NCBI GenBank assembly: GCA_023055355.1
Contig: JALJCS010000051.1
Span: 2,046,001 to 2,110,000, forward strand
Direction of reading: 5' to 3'
Source: Agelaius tricolor
Taxonomy: Eukaryota; Chordata; Aves; Passeriformes; Icteridae
DNA: 64,000 nt
The position numbers were made by a program, and so were the translations under genes. The notes under the pieces are model-generated. The model did not search any database, had not been told where the DNA came from, and worked only from the letters and a program-made list of their open reading frames with translations. The stretch's first letter is position 1; each line of letters opens with the position of its first letter. Shown one piece after another: positions 30,301 to 36,620 of this stretch.

Positions 30301-32793
30301 CCTTTCTAACAGAGGGAAAGGCAAAAATAAAGTCAGGAAGTCAGGTAAAGGCAAAAATGAAGTCAGGAAAAAGACAAGTGAATGAGGATAGAAGACAAGT
30401 GAATGACAATGCTGAATGAGGATAAGGTTCAATGATTTTCTCAGCGACTTGGGTAAGAGTAGAGTTGGTATCTCCTTTTTCCATTAGCTTTAAATGGGTG
30501 CTTTCTTGTAATTATTGCCATCTTATTGAATACCATTGCAGAGGCATGTCTGGAAAGACACAACAACAGCAAATGCTTCTGGACCAGAGACATTGCTTTA
30601 AGAAGGCTCTGCCCTGCTTTGTCTGCCTTCTCCAGTCACACTGTTGTTACACCAGAGACACAAGCAGGTCTTGTGTGTGACTCCATGAGGAGACACAGTC
30701 TGCTGAAGGGAGTGGCTGCAGCACACTGGGCCTTAGTTGTGCCTTTCCCTGAGGTGTTCCCAAGGCCCCTCTCCAGGGCAATCCTTAACCTGGATTGTGT
30801 TCCGTGTCGCTTGCTGCCAATTTCCTGCTCAACAGCCCACCTCGGTCACCTACCCCTTTGGACTGTGCTTTCTACTGAGCCAGTCCTGCCAGAAAAGCAG
30901 CTTTAAACACAACTCTAAGTAGGCACTGATCCAGATAAAGCACATCCATTCCCTTCTGCCCAGGGCCAGTCCCCTGTACATCTGGCAGCCTGCAAAATCT
31001 AACAGCCCGTCAGGGTCCCAACACATTGTTCCAGCCCAAAGCAGTAATGCAATTTGTTTTGCTAAAGCTGAAGTCATTCCTGCAGGTCCTCGGCCTCAAA
31101 GGCCAACGCTGCCACTGTGGAGGGAATGCTGTGACCCCAAGCATTTGATGGTGACCACACCAAAGCAAGAGGTGGCTCCTTCAGCAGGAGAATGGCAAAT
31201 GGCAATTTGGTGCCTTTGCGTCCTCAGCCTTCCCCCCCTGGTTTTAGCAATGGCAGCTACACTCCAGCACAGCCCAGCAGCTTCAGCAGAGGTCATTTGT
31301 GTTGGCTTAGTGCAGATCAGGACTCCCAGTCCACCACTCCCAGCAGTTTGCAATGACAACAGGACCTGCACACTGAGGTCTTTTGCTGGAGGCGAGCCTG
31401 TCACAAGCACTCACCCTCTTCAAACTTCATGTTAAACAGAAAGGAAAAGAGCGGGAAAAGGCTACCTTTGGACGAGTCTCACTCATGTCGACACATGGGC
31501 CAATTCTGGGCAGAAAACTCCCCCCAGTGCTGGCCTCCTGCTTTGAGTTGACAAATTTCTCCCTCTGGAACTTAGAGGGAAGCAGCTGAAATGCAAAAAC
31601 AAAAAAACAACAAAAAACCAACCAAAAACAAAAAAAACCAAACAGCAAGAATGTCAGAGATGTGCTTGCTCAGAAAGGCTTTCCTTGAACAAGTGGCACT
31701 GATGAATAATTTGTGATCACAGCCACTAGGACAGTTCTGGAAACCCTGGAAGTTGCCTGCTGAAATACTTAGCACCAATAAATTAATAATACAGAGTGCA
31801 ATAGACATTCTCCAGCCACATGGCTCTGTCCCATGAGTCTCTCTGTGATTTGATGGGACATGTTTGGGGATTTCTGCTCTTTGGGCATTTGTTTCCTCTT
31901 CCATTTCACTGGATTGAGGCAGTGACCTTTCCAGAGAGTGGGGAGGAGCTCTCAGAACTGCCTGAACTCCACCCCTGCACAACACTCAAAACTCCCAGGC
32001 AGGAGATAGCACTGCTGGCTGAGTCCAAGGGAAGCAAGCAAGACAAGCTGTAGCAAGAGTGAGGTGCACAGGAATGTGTCCAAGTTTTAGCTCTCTCTGT
32101 TACTTAGCATTGGTTTTCTCTGTCTGGGCTGACAGAGCCCTCGAGAGAAGAAAACAGAGGGATGTCCTTGGCAGAGCCTCAGCAGTGGGGCATCTTCAGT
32201 CAAGTGAGCTGCAGACAGCAAGGGACCTTTGTGGCCCTGGCTCCAGTGCTGCCTGCAGGGCTGCATCTGTGCCCACCCAGGAGCTGGGAGAGAACAGCTG
32301 CTTTGGAAGCTCTTCCAGCTGGGACCAGCCGTGGCTCTCAAGGCTTGGGGCAGAGTTTGAGCTTTCCCCCTCACATGCCCAGGTGCCCAAGGGCAGCTTG
32401 GTCAGAGCAGCACAGGTGAGTGCCCAGCCTGACAGAAGGAATTGCTGTGGCAAAGGGGAAGGAAAGAAGCCCATGCTGAGGGCTTCAGCTGTACATTGGT
32501 TTCACTTGGCTCTGCTGGCACAGCCAGGCAAGGCGCTGGGCTGTCCCTGACACATCCCACAGTGTTCCCTACTGCACCAGGACAGCCCCAGCAACAGGAG
32601 CATGGCACAGAGGGCTGGGGAGGGGCTCTGCAGCTTCAGAGCACTGCTGGACAACAGGGGCAGGGAGAGCAGGGACACCAGGGCAGTTTCCAGCCTTAAC
32701 ACAGCCCCAGGGGCTACTCACAGTATTAGGCTTAAGTCCTTCCCTAAGCAAAAGTCGAGGTGTTGGTGTCCTTCCTGGGAATCCAGATGCCAT
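245..32793 (-). CDS. HYDIN: HYDIN copy A, 5' part of gene (26 coding exons in window, continues past position 1)
   Basis: Hydrocephalus-inducing protein is a giant (about 5,100 residues in human) structural protein of the axonemal central pair, needed for normal ciliary and flagellar beating. Twenty-six exons, from the ATG at 32793 to 245, give about 1389 codons. Each has AG/GT borders, and the phases agree at all 25 junctions. Residue order follows mammalian HYDIN throughout: an N-terminal segment, then successive ASH (immunoglobulin-like) units recognised by a hydrophobic-FG-hydrophobic strand followed by a V-x-L-x-N-x-(S/G) strand. Examples are LDFGDISFG at about residue 551 and VEFGCIMAG in exon 22. 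No stop or frameshift is present. About three quarters of the protein is missing because the window ends. The exon chain is read directly; the function is family knowledge. Confidence 0.93.
374..1232 (-). other. HYDIN copy A intron 25 with duplication border
   Basis: Intron between exons 25 and 26. Bases 523-1232 are shared with copy B; 374-522 are found only here. No other recognisable element. Confidence 0.85.
1233..1442 (-). CDS. HYDIN: HYDIN copy A exon 25
   Basis: Seventy residues, phase 0 on both sides. ILPMSGVLQPGESQQVSFTY, GHLNTISDVTALCHVEGGPT and EINCGLQ are strongly conserved in HYDIN. This is the last exon within the duplication block; what follows differs between the copies. Confidence 0.95.
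2141..2242 (-). CDS. HYDIN: HYDIN copy A exon 24
   Basis: Thirty-four residues, phase 0 on both sides. Acidic linker (LPEFPRLQVGFEGISSSVDE) between ASH units. It is supported by the splice sites and phase rather than strong family similarity. Confidence 0.78.
2726..2888 (-). CDS. HYDIN: HYDIN copy A exon 23
   Basis: About 54 residues, phase 2 in and phase 0 out. Rich in Lys, Pro and Glu, with an amphipathic stretch FKMRQEQAARMLKEVDDFTQ. It is a linker with little similarity to mammals, supported by phase and by an identical copy B partner. Confidence 0.8.
2929..3394 (-). mobile_element. Solo LTR, avian ERVL-like, in HYDIN intron 22 (copy A)
   Basis: An AT-rich 3' end and a central GGTACCCGGACGTCCGTAAC stretch (minus strand) are typical of passerine endogenous-retrovirus LTRs as I remember them. 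On the minus strand it runs from a TGTAGTTAC start to an ACA end. No coding parts and no clear target-site duplication. Also present in copy B at 43571-44036, so it predates the duplication. Confidence 0.65.
3692..4008 (-). CDS. HYDIN: HYDIN copy A exon 22
   Basis: About 106 residues, phase 0 in and phase 2 out; the longest copy A exon here. CHLYIVFDPAYELDLKSW, HITLQGEVHFPNLQM, VEFGCIMAGTKKVRSLEMTN and VQYRWSF track mammalian HYDIN closely and contain an ASH start (FG strand). Confidence 0.95.
4497..4637 (-). CDS. HYDIN: HYDIN copy A exon 21
   Basis: Forty-seven residues, phase 0. KPSDVLTLQYQPLSLKNTC, then LEQPFLVCDKEQQPLPGG. Donor chosen is GTGAGC at 4496; an in-frame GTGGCC eight bases further upstream is a weaker alternative. 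Confidence 0.9.
5978..6121 (-). CDS. HYDIN: HYDIN copy A exon 20
   Basis: Forty-eight residues, phase 0. CEAIIGTSPKMERIIETIIT then PSIEVSARQFSFYVEK match the mammalian HAIIG to YRLEK stretch. No difference from copy B seen. Confidence 0.92.
6687..6945 (-). CDS. HYDIN: HYDIN copy A exon 19
   Basis: About 86 residues, phase 2 in and phase 0 out. CIHQFKVTNKGRRYHQLFW is followed by a Ser/Pro-rich loop, then SPVFGLEPLSMDLQPGQS. The NKGRR-QLFW motif identifies the exon. The loop is a lineage-variable insertion between ASH units. Confidence 0.93.
7999..8237 (-). CDS. HYDIN: HYDIN copy A exon 18
   Basis: Seventy-nine residues plus two bases, phase 0 in and phase 2 out. YVIEPSEGAIPARGEVPVTV, then FGIGTTIVTDKPFAPELNLG. 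The IVTDKPFAPELNLG stretch is close to the mammalian sequence as I remember it. Confidence 0.95.
10074..10226 (-). CDS. HYDIN: HYDIN copy A exon 17
   Basis: Fifty-one residues, phase 0 on both sides, GTAAGT donor. IYPSPSVLEFGRIPALQPAS and FTLFNKGLVPVDFSME show the ASH strand pattern. Confidence 0.93.
11100..11264 (-). CDS. HYDIN: HYDIN copy A exon 16
   Basis: Fifty-five residues, phase 0 on both sides. VLYSSPKPCGIVQPYGTAEI, then LGEHRTKALVGVFG. Donor GTGAGT. The SSPKPCG motif is shared with mammals. Confidence 0.93.
11716..11851 (-). CDS. HYDIN: HYDIN copy A exon 15
   Basis: About 46 residues, phase 2 in and phase 0 out. Encodes LVPKLHVYPQILLYHECHL, then VPYERKLVIRNLSNLPGCYG. The donor GTTTGG is weak. 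It is placed here because the next exon enters in phase 0 and mammalian HYDIN resumes exactly there; it is conserved in both copies. Confidence 0.87.
12296..12396 (-). CDS. HYDIN: HYDIN copy A exon 14
   Basis: Thirty-three residues plus two bases, phase 0 in and phase 2 out. VTLCSNTVMEFYRRLLVDLE then GEGVASVVITA closely follow the mammalian protein. Identical in protein sequence to copy B as far as I can see. Confidence 0.93.
12740..13423 (-). mobile_element. Solo LTR, endogenous-retrovirus type, in HYDIN intron 13 (copy A)
   Basis: On the minus strand it begins TGTTGCGGTTC at 13423. It has an A/T-rich box (ATTTGTATTTTTAC) and then a GGAATAAACCC poly(A) signal, followed by a U5-like tail whose end I place only roughly. 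No retroviral genes. Shared with copy B (53378-54061). Confidence 0.6.
13851..14083 (-). CDS. HYDIN: HYDIN copy A exon 13
   Basis: About 78 residues, phase 1 in and phase 0 out. FPYTQRCRLTNCSMVPVTFK begins it and REFTMNPSQGTILPQG leads to the donor. It matches the mammalian FPHTLICSLNNTS segment in position and spacing. Confidence 0.93.
15031..15098 (-). CDS. HYDIN: HYDIN copy A exon 12
   Basis: A small 68-base exon, phase 2 in and phase 1 out, encoding LHFDLPELDFGDISFG, the FG strand motif opening an ASH unit. The short length is supported by phase agreement on both sides. Confidence 0.92.
16618..16841 (-). CDS. HYDIN: HYDIN copy A exon 11
   Basis: Seventy-four residues plus two bases, phase 0 in and phase 2 out. 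Carries VELINQGALDAPFTYIP, then a turn with GMIAPGGTQTVQISF and LGSFEEKFQFSVAGSP. A textbook ASH body, strongly similar to the mammalian exon. Confidence 0.95.
18010..18128 (-). CDS. HYDIN: HYDIN copy A exon 10
   Basis: About 40 residues, phase 1 in and phase 0 out. REIRLPLCLRGKGQGP closes one ASH unit, and LNLGNVFVYTPYVYE opens the next. A CR1 3' fragment lies about 100 bases upstream of its acceptor. Confidence 0.9.
18231..18338 (+). mobile_element. CR1 LINE 3' fragment (copy A)
   Basis: The string CCTGGTCTAGGGGGAGGTGT, then CTAGATGATCTTTAAGGTCC, and a GATTCTGTGG terminus are the standard 3' end of avian CR1. Heavily 5'-truncated and without coding capacity. Partner in copy B at 58870-58977. 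Confidence 0.85.
19046..19145 (-). CDS. HYDIN: HYDIN copy A exon 9
   Basis: About 33 residues, phase 0 in and phase 1 out. EGEIGPNCSAEITVTFKPL and EALEYQSVAYCHVSG form the PN-S-EI-V-F turn and strands of an ASH unit. The donor is GTGCAG. Confidence 0.9.
20233..20425 (-). CDS. HYDIN: HYDIN copy A exon 8
   Basis: About 64 residues, phase 2 in and phase 0 out, GTAAGT donor. The first half is charged and probably helical (GEEWLENFTEEKEVEKV). The end, KVQDDPLLFASDNFFIEPL, matches the mammalian QGD-LF-V-EPL segment leading into the next ASH unit. Mammals have a longer helical insert here. Confidence 0.9.
21108..21312 (-). CDS. HYDIN: HYDIN copy A exon 7
   Basis: Encodes HTKLHGEAVDVDVVL, KTFITMAYQTTVFLENRS and ITAHFQWKALPSEED, then an acidic tail; enters phase 1 and leaves phase 2. 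The donor is the unusual GTTGGT, shared by both copies. The next exon starts in the matching phase. This exon differs from its copy B partner far more than any other. Confidence 0.88.
22612..22730 (-). CDS. HYDIN: HYDIN copy A exon 6
   Basis: About 40 residues, entered in phase 2 and left in phase 1. SPFSVVPTAGTLGAGDT, MQVTVTFHA and CCNTG form the second half of the second ASH unit. This is the first copy A exon with a visible partner in copy B. Confidence 0.92.
22731..25764 (-). other. HYDIN copy A intron 5
   Basis: Three-kilobase intron. The visible duplication ends inside it at 23385 only because the window ends in copy B. Apart from the pentamer microsatellite at 24247-24310 I recognise nothing in it. 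Confidence 0.8.
24247..24310 (+). repeat. (ATTCC)n microsatellite
   Basis: About thirteen perfect copies of the ATTCC pentamer in a row, ending in an imperfect CTTCCC. Likely length-variable. Confidence 0.97.
25765..25964 (-). CDS. HYDIN: HYDIN copy A exon 5
   Basis: Residues 150 to about 216, ending in phase 2. DYSHELTCI, then KEKIVVPIRAIGARAIL and LLVRNVGNRTAHYQL are among the best-conserved stretches of HYDIN. The exon joins the end of the first ASH unit to the start of the second. It is the most upstream exon outside the visible duplication. Confidence 0.95.
25965..29309 (-). other. HYDIN copy A introns 4 and 3
   Basis: Intron 4 (25965-27412) and intron 3 (27548-29309), flanking exon 4. 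No recognisable repeat or gene. A 311-codon plus-strand frame in intron 4 lacks any family similarity. Confidence 0.7.
27413..27547 (-). CDS. HYDIN: HYDIN copy A exon 4
   Basis: Forty-five residues (105-149), phase 0, GTGAGG donor. ESSPYFQLACP, then VPPGASAPVRIRFSP and DENK complete the first ASH-like unit. The proline-glycine turn followed by a V-x-I-x-F strand is the usual second half of such domains. A 311-codon plus-strand frame overlaps this exon and is not a gene. Confidence 0.93.
29310..29429 (-). CDS. HYDIN: HYDIN copy A exon 3
   Basis: Forty residues (65-104), phase 0 at both ends, GTAAGT donor. It opens the first ASH-like unit, with VSPRELVFQNVVAHEVSE followed by MVLSIMNKDK, the strand pattern seen at the start of each HYDIN ASH domain. 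Confidence 0.92.
29879..30280 (+). mobile_element. Probable solo LTR in HYDIN intron 2
   Basis: A TG start, a GC-rich middle, a GCTAATAAACAG poly(A) signal near 30240 and a CA end at the T-rich tail give LTR form. No internal retroviral sequence. Borders are approximate. Confidence 0.45.
30301..30430 (+). repeat. Imperfect short tandem repeats
   Basis: Two copies of an AAAGGCAAAAATRAAGTCAG unit, then repeated GACAAGTGAATGA and GAATGAGGATA words. A decayed A-rich minisatellite next to the LTR. Confidence 0.6.
31466..31585 (-). CDS. HYDIN: HYDIN copy A exon 2
   Basis: Forty residues (25-64), phase 0 at both ends. The acceptor follows a T-rich tract. It begins LLPSKFQRE and ends DMSETRPK; the DMSET motif also occurs in mammalian HYDIN. 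The donor reads GTAGCC, a weak match. A CA/A-rich simple stretch at 31592-31640 forms the polypyrimidine tract on the coding strand. Confidence 0.85.
31592..31640 (+). repeat. A-rich CAAAA simple repeat
   Basis: Runs of A broken by C. On the coding strand it is the pyrimidine tract immediately upstream of the exon 2 acceptor. Confidence 0.8.
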
Positions 32794-32838
32794 TGTGAAG
32801 TGATGATGTCACAGATGAGTGACAGTCCCTCAACAGAA
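32722..32838 (-). CDS. HYDIN: HYDIN copy A exon 1 (start codon at 32793)
   Basis: The first coding exon encodes 24 residues (32793-32722), from MASGFPG to REGLKPNT, and ends at a GTGAGT donor in phase 0. A TTCCTTCCAG acceptor at 32839 implies that the ATG lies 45 bases inside an exon with upstream 5' UTR exon(s). The REGLKPNT end resembles the mammalian N-terminus as I remember it. This is the first ATG in that exon. Confidence 0.82.
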
Positions 32839-32860
32839 CTGGAAGGAACAACAATGGAAC

Positions 32861-32940
32861 TCTGAAAATCCAGAACCCAGTTCATGGCAGACTCAAGGGA
32901 TATACTGGTGCTAAAGATTTTCTATGATTTGAAAGTAGCT
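32861..32940 (+). repeat. 80-bp direct repeat, left copy
   Basis: About 85% similar to 33809-33888 (shared GGCAGACTCAA, GTGCTAAAGATTTT and GAGTAGC-like words). It sits just upstream of the exon 1 acceptor at 32839. The right copy lies inside an LTR, so this is probably an older fragment of the same LTR family. Confidence 0.7.
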
Positions 32941-33119
32941 ATGTGCTTGTTTGGCATAAGCAGCTAGTATTGTTAGGCCTCTAGTTGGACTTTATTTGAA
33001 CTACATGGTTACCTTGTGCAATTCAAAGATGGATCATACTGAAACCTGGAGCTAAAATGCTCAACATTAAAAATACTTAGAACAATCAAAGCTGTAGCTT
33101 AAATATTATTTAAAAACAG

Positions 33120-33190
33120 CTTGAGTGGACCTCCTCTTCTTAAGGCTAAACAACCCCTGCTCTCTCAGCTGCTCCTCACAGGACTTGAGA
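33120..33190 (-). mobile_element. CR1 LINE fragment, reverse orientation
   Basis: CTCCTCTTCTTAAGGCTAAA, then CAACCCCTGCTCTCTCAGCT, match the reverse complement of the CR1 3' region. Truncated; an LTR adjoins it on the right. Confidence 0.7.
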
Positions 33191-33200
33191 GAGACTGGAG

Positions 33201-34246
33201 TGTTATGGTTAATGGCTTAAATATTGCTATAAAGAACTTTTTGCCCATTGTGACAAAACTGTATAGAGAAGCTGAGACCCCCAAGCCCACCCTTCCCTGA
33301 AAATGCCTCCTGACTGGAACTTGGCACTGTGAGTTAAGCTGCCTAAGGGAACTTGAGACAAGATAAAGCTGACACTAGCATCCCATTAGCTCAGGTCTGG
33401 GGAGAAGTGAACAAGGCTGAGGGAGAAAAATACATCCCCACTAAAGCCAGACCCAGCAGCTGTGCTGAAAACCAGCTCTGTCTGCCTTCAGGCTGGGGAA
33501 GTCATAGCCACAGACTCGTCTGCTGAGGCCAGGTTTGCACTCAAACCTCCCATCAACAGAGGGGGGAGGAGGAAATTCTGGGCGTGTGGCACAACCTCTG
33601 CTAAGGGGCAGTGGACACCCATCCTCCCTCAGGCAAACTGGCTCAGCTCTAGAAGCCCCCAGCCCCAGAAGGCCACATCCAGGGGACCTTCCCATGAGGG
33701 GCAGCTGAGGGGGTGTCATAACCCATCAAAGACCTCCAAAGTGCCCCCAGAGCCATTCCTGAGGCCTTGCACCAGACGACTGCAGGGCATGCAAAGTAAC
33801 ACAACAGATCTGAAAAGCCACAACCCAATTCAGGGCAGACTCAAAGGATATCCTAGTGCTAAAGATTTTATATTATTTGAGAGTAGCAAGAGACAGAGCC
33901 AAACTTGCCCCACCCCAGGGAGCTACCTGGGCAGTGCCACCTTGCCCAAATCTGCATTAATCCTTTGGAGTCTTCCATTTTGTGAGGCCTCACCACAGAG
34001 AAGACCAGAAGAGGATTGAATGGGATGGGATCCATGGAATGGTGATATTTTCTACTAAATCTCTCTCTGTCGCTCTCTTTCTTCCCCCCTTCCCAGCTCC
34101 CTCCCTCCCCCCCTCCTTTTGCTATTTCTTTATCCCTCTCTCTTCCTCACATTTACTGTTCCATAAAATCCAAACTATTGACTTTGGCACATGGTCATGT
34201 TTTATTAAGGCATCTCCTTAATAATTTTAATAACCAGATCATAACA
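33201..34246 (+). mobile_element. Solo LTR of about 1 kb with matching termini
   Basis: It starts TGTTATG and ends CATAACA, a 7-base terminal inverted repeat of LTR type. It carries GGGATCCATGGAATGGTGAT and a long pyrimidine tract (34050-34140) as in avian ERV LTRs. No coding domains and no obvious target-site duplication. It lies between the promoter block and exon 1 of copy A, so it would be in the 5' UTR intron. Confidence 0.65.
33809..33888 (+). repeat. 80-bp direct repeat, right copy (inside LTR)
   Basis: Partner of 32861-32940, 948 bases away in the same orientation. Confidence 0.7.
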
Positions 34247-34532
34247 ACCCCCTGAAACTTGAACAGAACTCATTCACCTATAAGTAGTTTAAATAAATAC
34301 TATAGGAAAAAAAGGATAGACTAGTATATTTAGGAAATGTTGCATTTCTTCGGTGAGACAAAAAGCACCATCAGCAGACCATATATGGTTCATCCCCTCA
34401 GCTGTACATGCCACCAAACTGAAGACTGGCATTATCCCATCCTGTATTTCCCTCTGGCATTCTCTTTCAGAGGAGAGATGTGACAAAACCAGAAAGTACA
34501 ACTTGAGTCAATCTTTACCTTCAAACGAAATT

Positions 34533-34710
34533 CAGGACTCCCTCACAAAGACCAATGCTTTGCCAGTTCAGGACTCCCTCACAGAAACCAATGTTCTGTG
34601 AATTTAGGAGTCCCTAGCAAAAACCAATGTTGTGCGAGTTTCCGAGTTGCTCACAGAGACCAATTCTCCGCGAAATCGCAGGACTCGTAGAGACCAATCT
34701 CTGCGAACCA
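34533..34710 (+). promoter_or_regulatory. 36-bp tandem array of CCAAT boxes
   Basis: Five diverging units. CCAAT pentamers begin at 34552, 34588, 34624, 34660 and 34694, so the spacing is 36, 36, 36 and 34 bases. Unit ends are degenerate, but the A-R-ACCAAT core is kept in all five. CCAAT is the NF-Y binding core; NF-Y often works with RFX factors. Located about 100-250 bases from the X-box. The regulatory role is inferred. Confidence 0.6.
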
Positions 34711-34739
34711 TTCGCTTGGCTAATGCCGAGTGCGAATGA

Positions 34740-34862
34740 GCAGCAGCGCCGGCTGCGGGCGCTGAGGCCACGGCGCCGTCACAGACGCTGAGGGCCCGGG
34801 CGCGGTTACCGGGCAACCGCGGCACCGAGCCTGGGGCCGGCCCGGCCCGGGCCGCGCTGCTT
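34740..34862. promoter_or_regulatory. CpG-rich core promoter candidate of HYDIN copy A
   Basis: A sudden CpG-dense, GC-rich patch (GCCGGCCCGGCCCGGGCCGC near 34840) in otherwise AT-balanced DNA, containing the X-box. It lies 2 kb upstream of the exon with the start codon, leaving room for one or more 5' UTR exons. Confidence 0.6.
34805..34817 (-). promoter_or_regulatory. RFX X-box (GTTACC-G-GGCAAC)
   Basis: A near-perfect inverted repeat of the X-box half site, flanked symmetrically by G and C, inside a CpG-rich stretch (34740-34860). RFX factors bind such sites in promoters of cilia genes, and HYDIN is a motile-cilia gene. With the CCAAT array this marks the likely promoter of copy A. The transcription start is not determined. 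Confidence 0.75.
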
Positions 34863-34997
34863 TGCAGAGGACATTGGCACTTTTGCTGCTGACTTGGCTT
34901 TAGTGGTTTCTGACGAGTCTTTCTGTATTTATGAAAGATTAAAATGTGGTGATAAAGGCACCTACGGCACTGCTCTTTGTATAGCACTAGGATGCTA

Positions 34998-35406
34998 TCC
35001 TGGCTGGAGCCCCAGCAGGGGCTGAGGGAGCTGGGAAGGGGCTGAGCCTGGAGCAAAGGAGGCTCAGGGGGGCCCTTGTGGCTCTGCACAACTCCCTGCC
35101 AGGAGGGGACAGCCGGGGGGTCGGGCTGTGCTCCCAGGGACAGGGACAGGAGCAGAGGGAACGGCCTCAGGCTGCGCTCAGGCTGGGCACCAGCAGGAAT
35201 TTCCCCATGGAAAGGCTGCTCAGGCCTTGGCAGGGGCTGCCCAGGGAGCTTGGCAGTGCCCATCCCTGCAGGTGTCCCAGGAAGGGCTGGAGGTGGCACT
35301 CAGGGCTCTGGGCTGGGGACAAGGTGGGCATCGGGCACAGCTGGGACTCCGTGGTCTCAGGGAGCTTTCCCAACCTTGATGATTTCATGAGTCTGTGATT
35401 CTATGA
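34998..35406 (+). mobile_element. CR1 LINE 3' fragment (about 400 bp)
   Basis: Contains the characteristic CR1 series GGGGCTGAGGGAGCTGGG, GGAGCAAAGGAGGCTCAGGG, CTGCCCAGGGAGCTTGG and the GTGATTCTATGA end. It lies immediately beside the copy A promoter block. A 231-codon minus-strand frame across it is not a gene. Confidence 0.92.
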
Positions 35407-36400
35407 AGGGATGATTCAAACCAGATTTTAACTCCAAATATATCATACACAAATATTACAAAGGTCAAAATTCACGGGAAAGAAATTTAAGATTATTCTT
35501 TAAGATTGAAATAATCATATGTCAATGTTGCATACAACATTGTTACATACAATATTGTAAAGCCGTATAAAAGAAGAGCTTTGTTACCCTTGTAAAATGA
35601 TGGCTCAGGCCTGCTGCTTCAGCTAAGTACAGCTAACAGCTAGCCTGACAAGTTCCTGTGAGAAAGGAGAAGAAAAAAGAAGAAAGACTTCTACCCACAG
35701 CTTCTATCCAGGAGACAAGAATGTAAACCTCGTTAGGGAGGAAAGGTTTTGACTAACATGTACTTTAGCAACTACCAACCAATGAAGCGAATTGCAGTAA
35801 ATTACTAACCAATTAAAATGAAAGACAATGCCTTTAGAAAACCATCTAAATGTGAGCTGTGAAGAATAAAGATGGGCTGTTGTGCATGAAGATAGCGACA
35901 TGTAAGGACAGCATTACATGAACTACCCTTGGGTTTAACATCTTCAGTGAAAAGTTAAACTGGACCTGTCTATTAGGAAAGGATTATTGGTTCAAATTTT
36001 CTTGTCCTTGAAGAGAATTCAAAAGTCTTTATAGATATATTACTGCTTATGTAAATACAAACACCTTCATGTTAACATGTAGAGATACATTCTGATTAAC
36101 ATTATTGACAGACCAATGGAAGAGGAAAAATAATCAGATTTTATAGGCTGACTTCTTCCCTCTAATACCTGGCCTTTCTGGCTGAGATGCCAGACTCATG
36201 ACCATACTGCTTAATTCTTTTTCAGTTAAAGATGATACAGAGTTGTGAGAAAAGCTGTGCCTCCAATGAGGCCTGGCCTTGTACACATCTAGTAAAAAAG
36301 ATATTTCTGTGTTTGAAGTTTCTCAAAAGGCAGATCTTTGCCGTGGAAATGCAACTCTCAGTCAGTGACTGTGTTGGCAGAAGATGAAATAAAATGCAGC
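35407..36400. other. AT-rich spacer, possible LTR remnant
   Basis: It has a TATA-like CGTATAAAAGAAG near 35565 and an AATAAA near 35868 on the plus strand, which could be an LTR of about 500 bases, but termini are not clear. No exon or gene recognised. Confidence 0.35.
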
Positions 36401-36424
36401 TTGTGCCTTTTCTGTGTTTATCTT

Positions 36425-36620
36425 TTTGTGCGCGGGTTTTAGAGTTTGTTTTGTGTTGCTGCCTTTGCCCTGCTCTTTTCCCCGCGGGTGTTTTGGGGGA
36501 GCAGAGGTGCAGCAGCCCCGGGGGCGCTGTGGCGGCCGAGCCAGGCGAGCCCAGAGCGGGCCGCATTCACGGCCGCAGGGCCCTGCTGGGATCCATGGAT
36601 AATGAGAGGATTGGCCCGCG
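36425..36620. promoter_or_regulatory. CpG-rich patch of unknown role
   Basis: Dense CpG (GCGGCCGAGCCAGGCGAGCC and similar) between AT-rich flanks. It could be a second promoter, a relic of the neighbouring gene's promoter carried with the duplication, or LTR sequence. No X-box seen in it. Confidence 0.3.

Noticed and set aside
34604..35299. 231-codon minus-strand frame
   Set aside because: It crosses the promoter block and the antisense of a CR1 fragment; no gene-like features.
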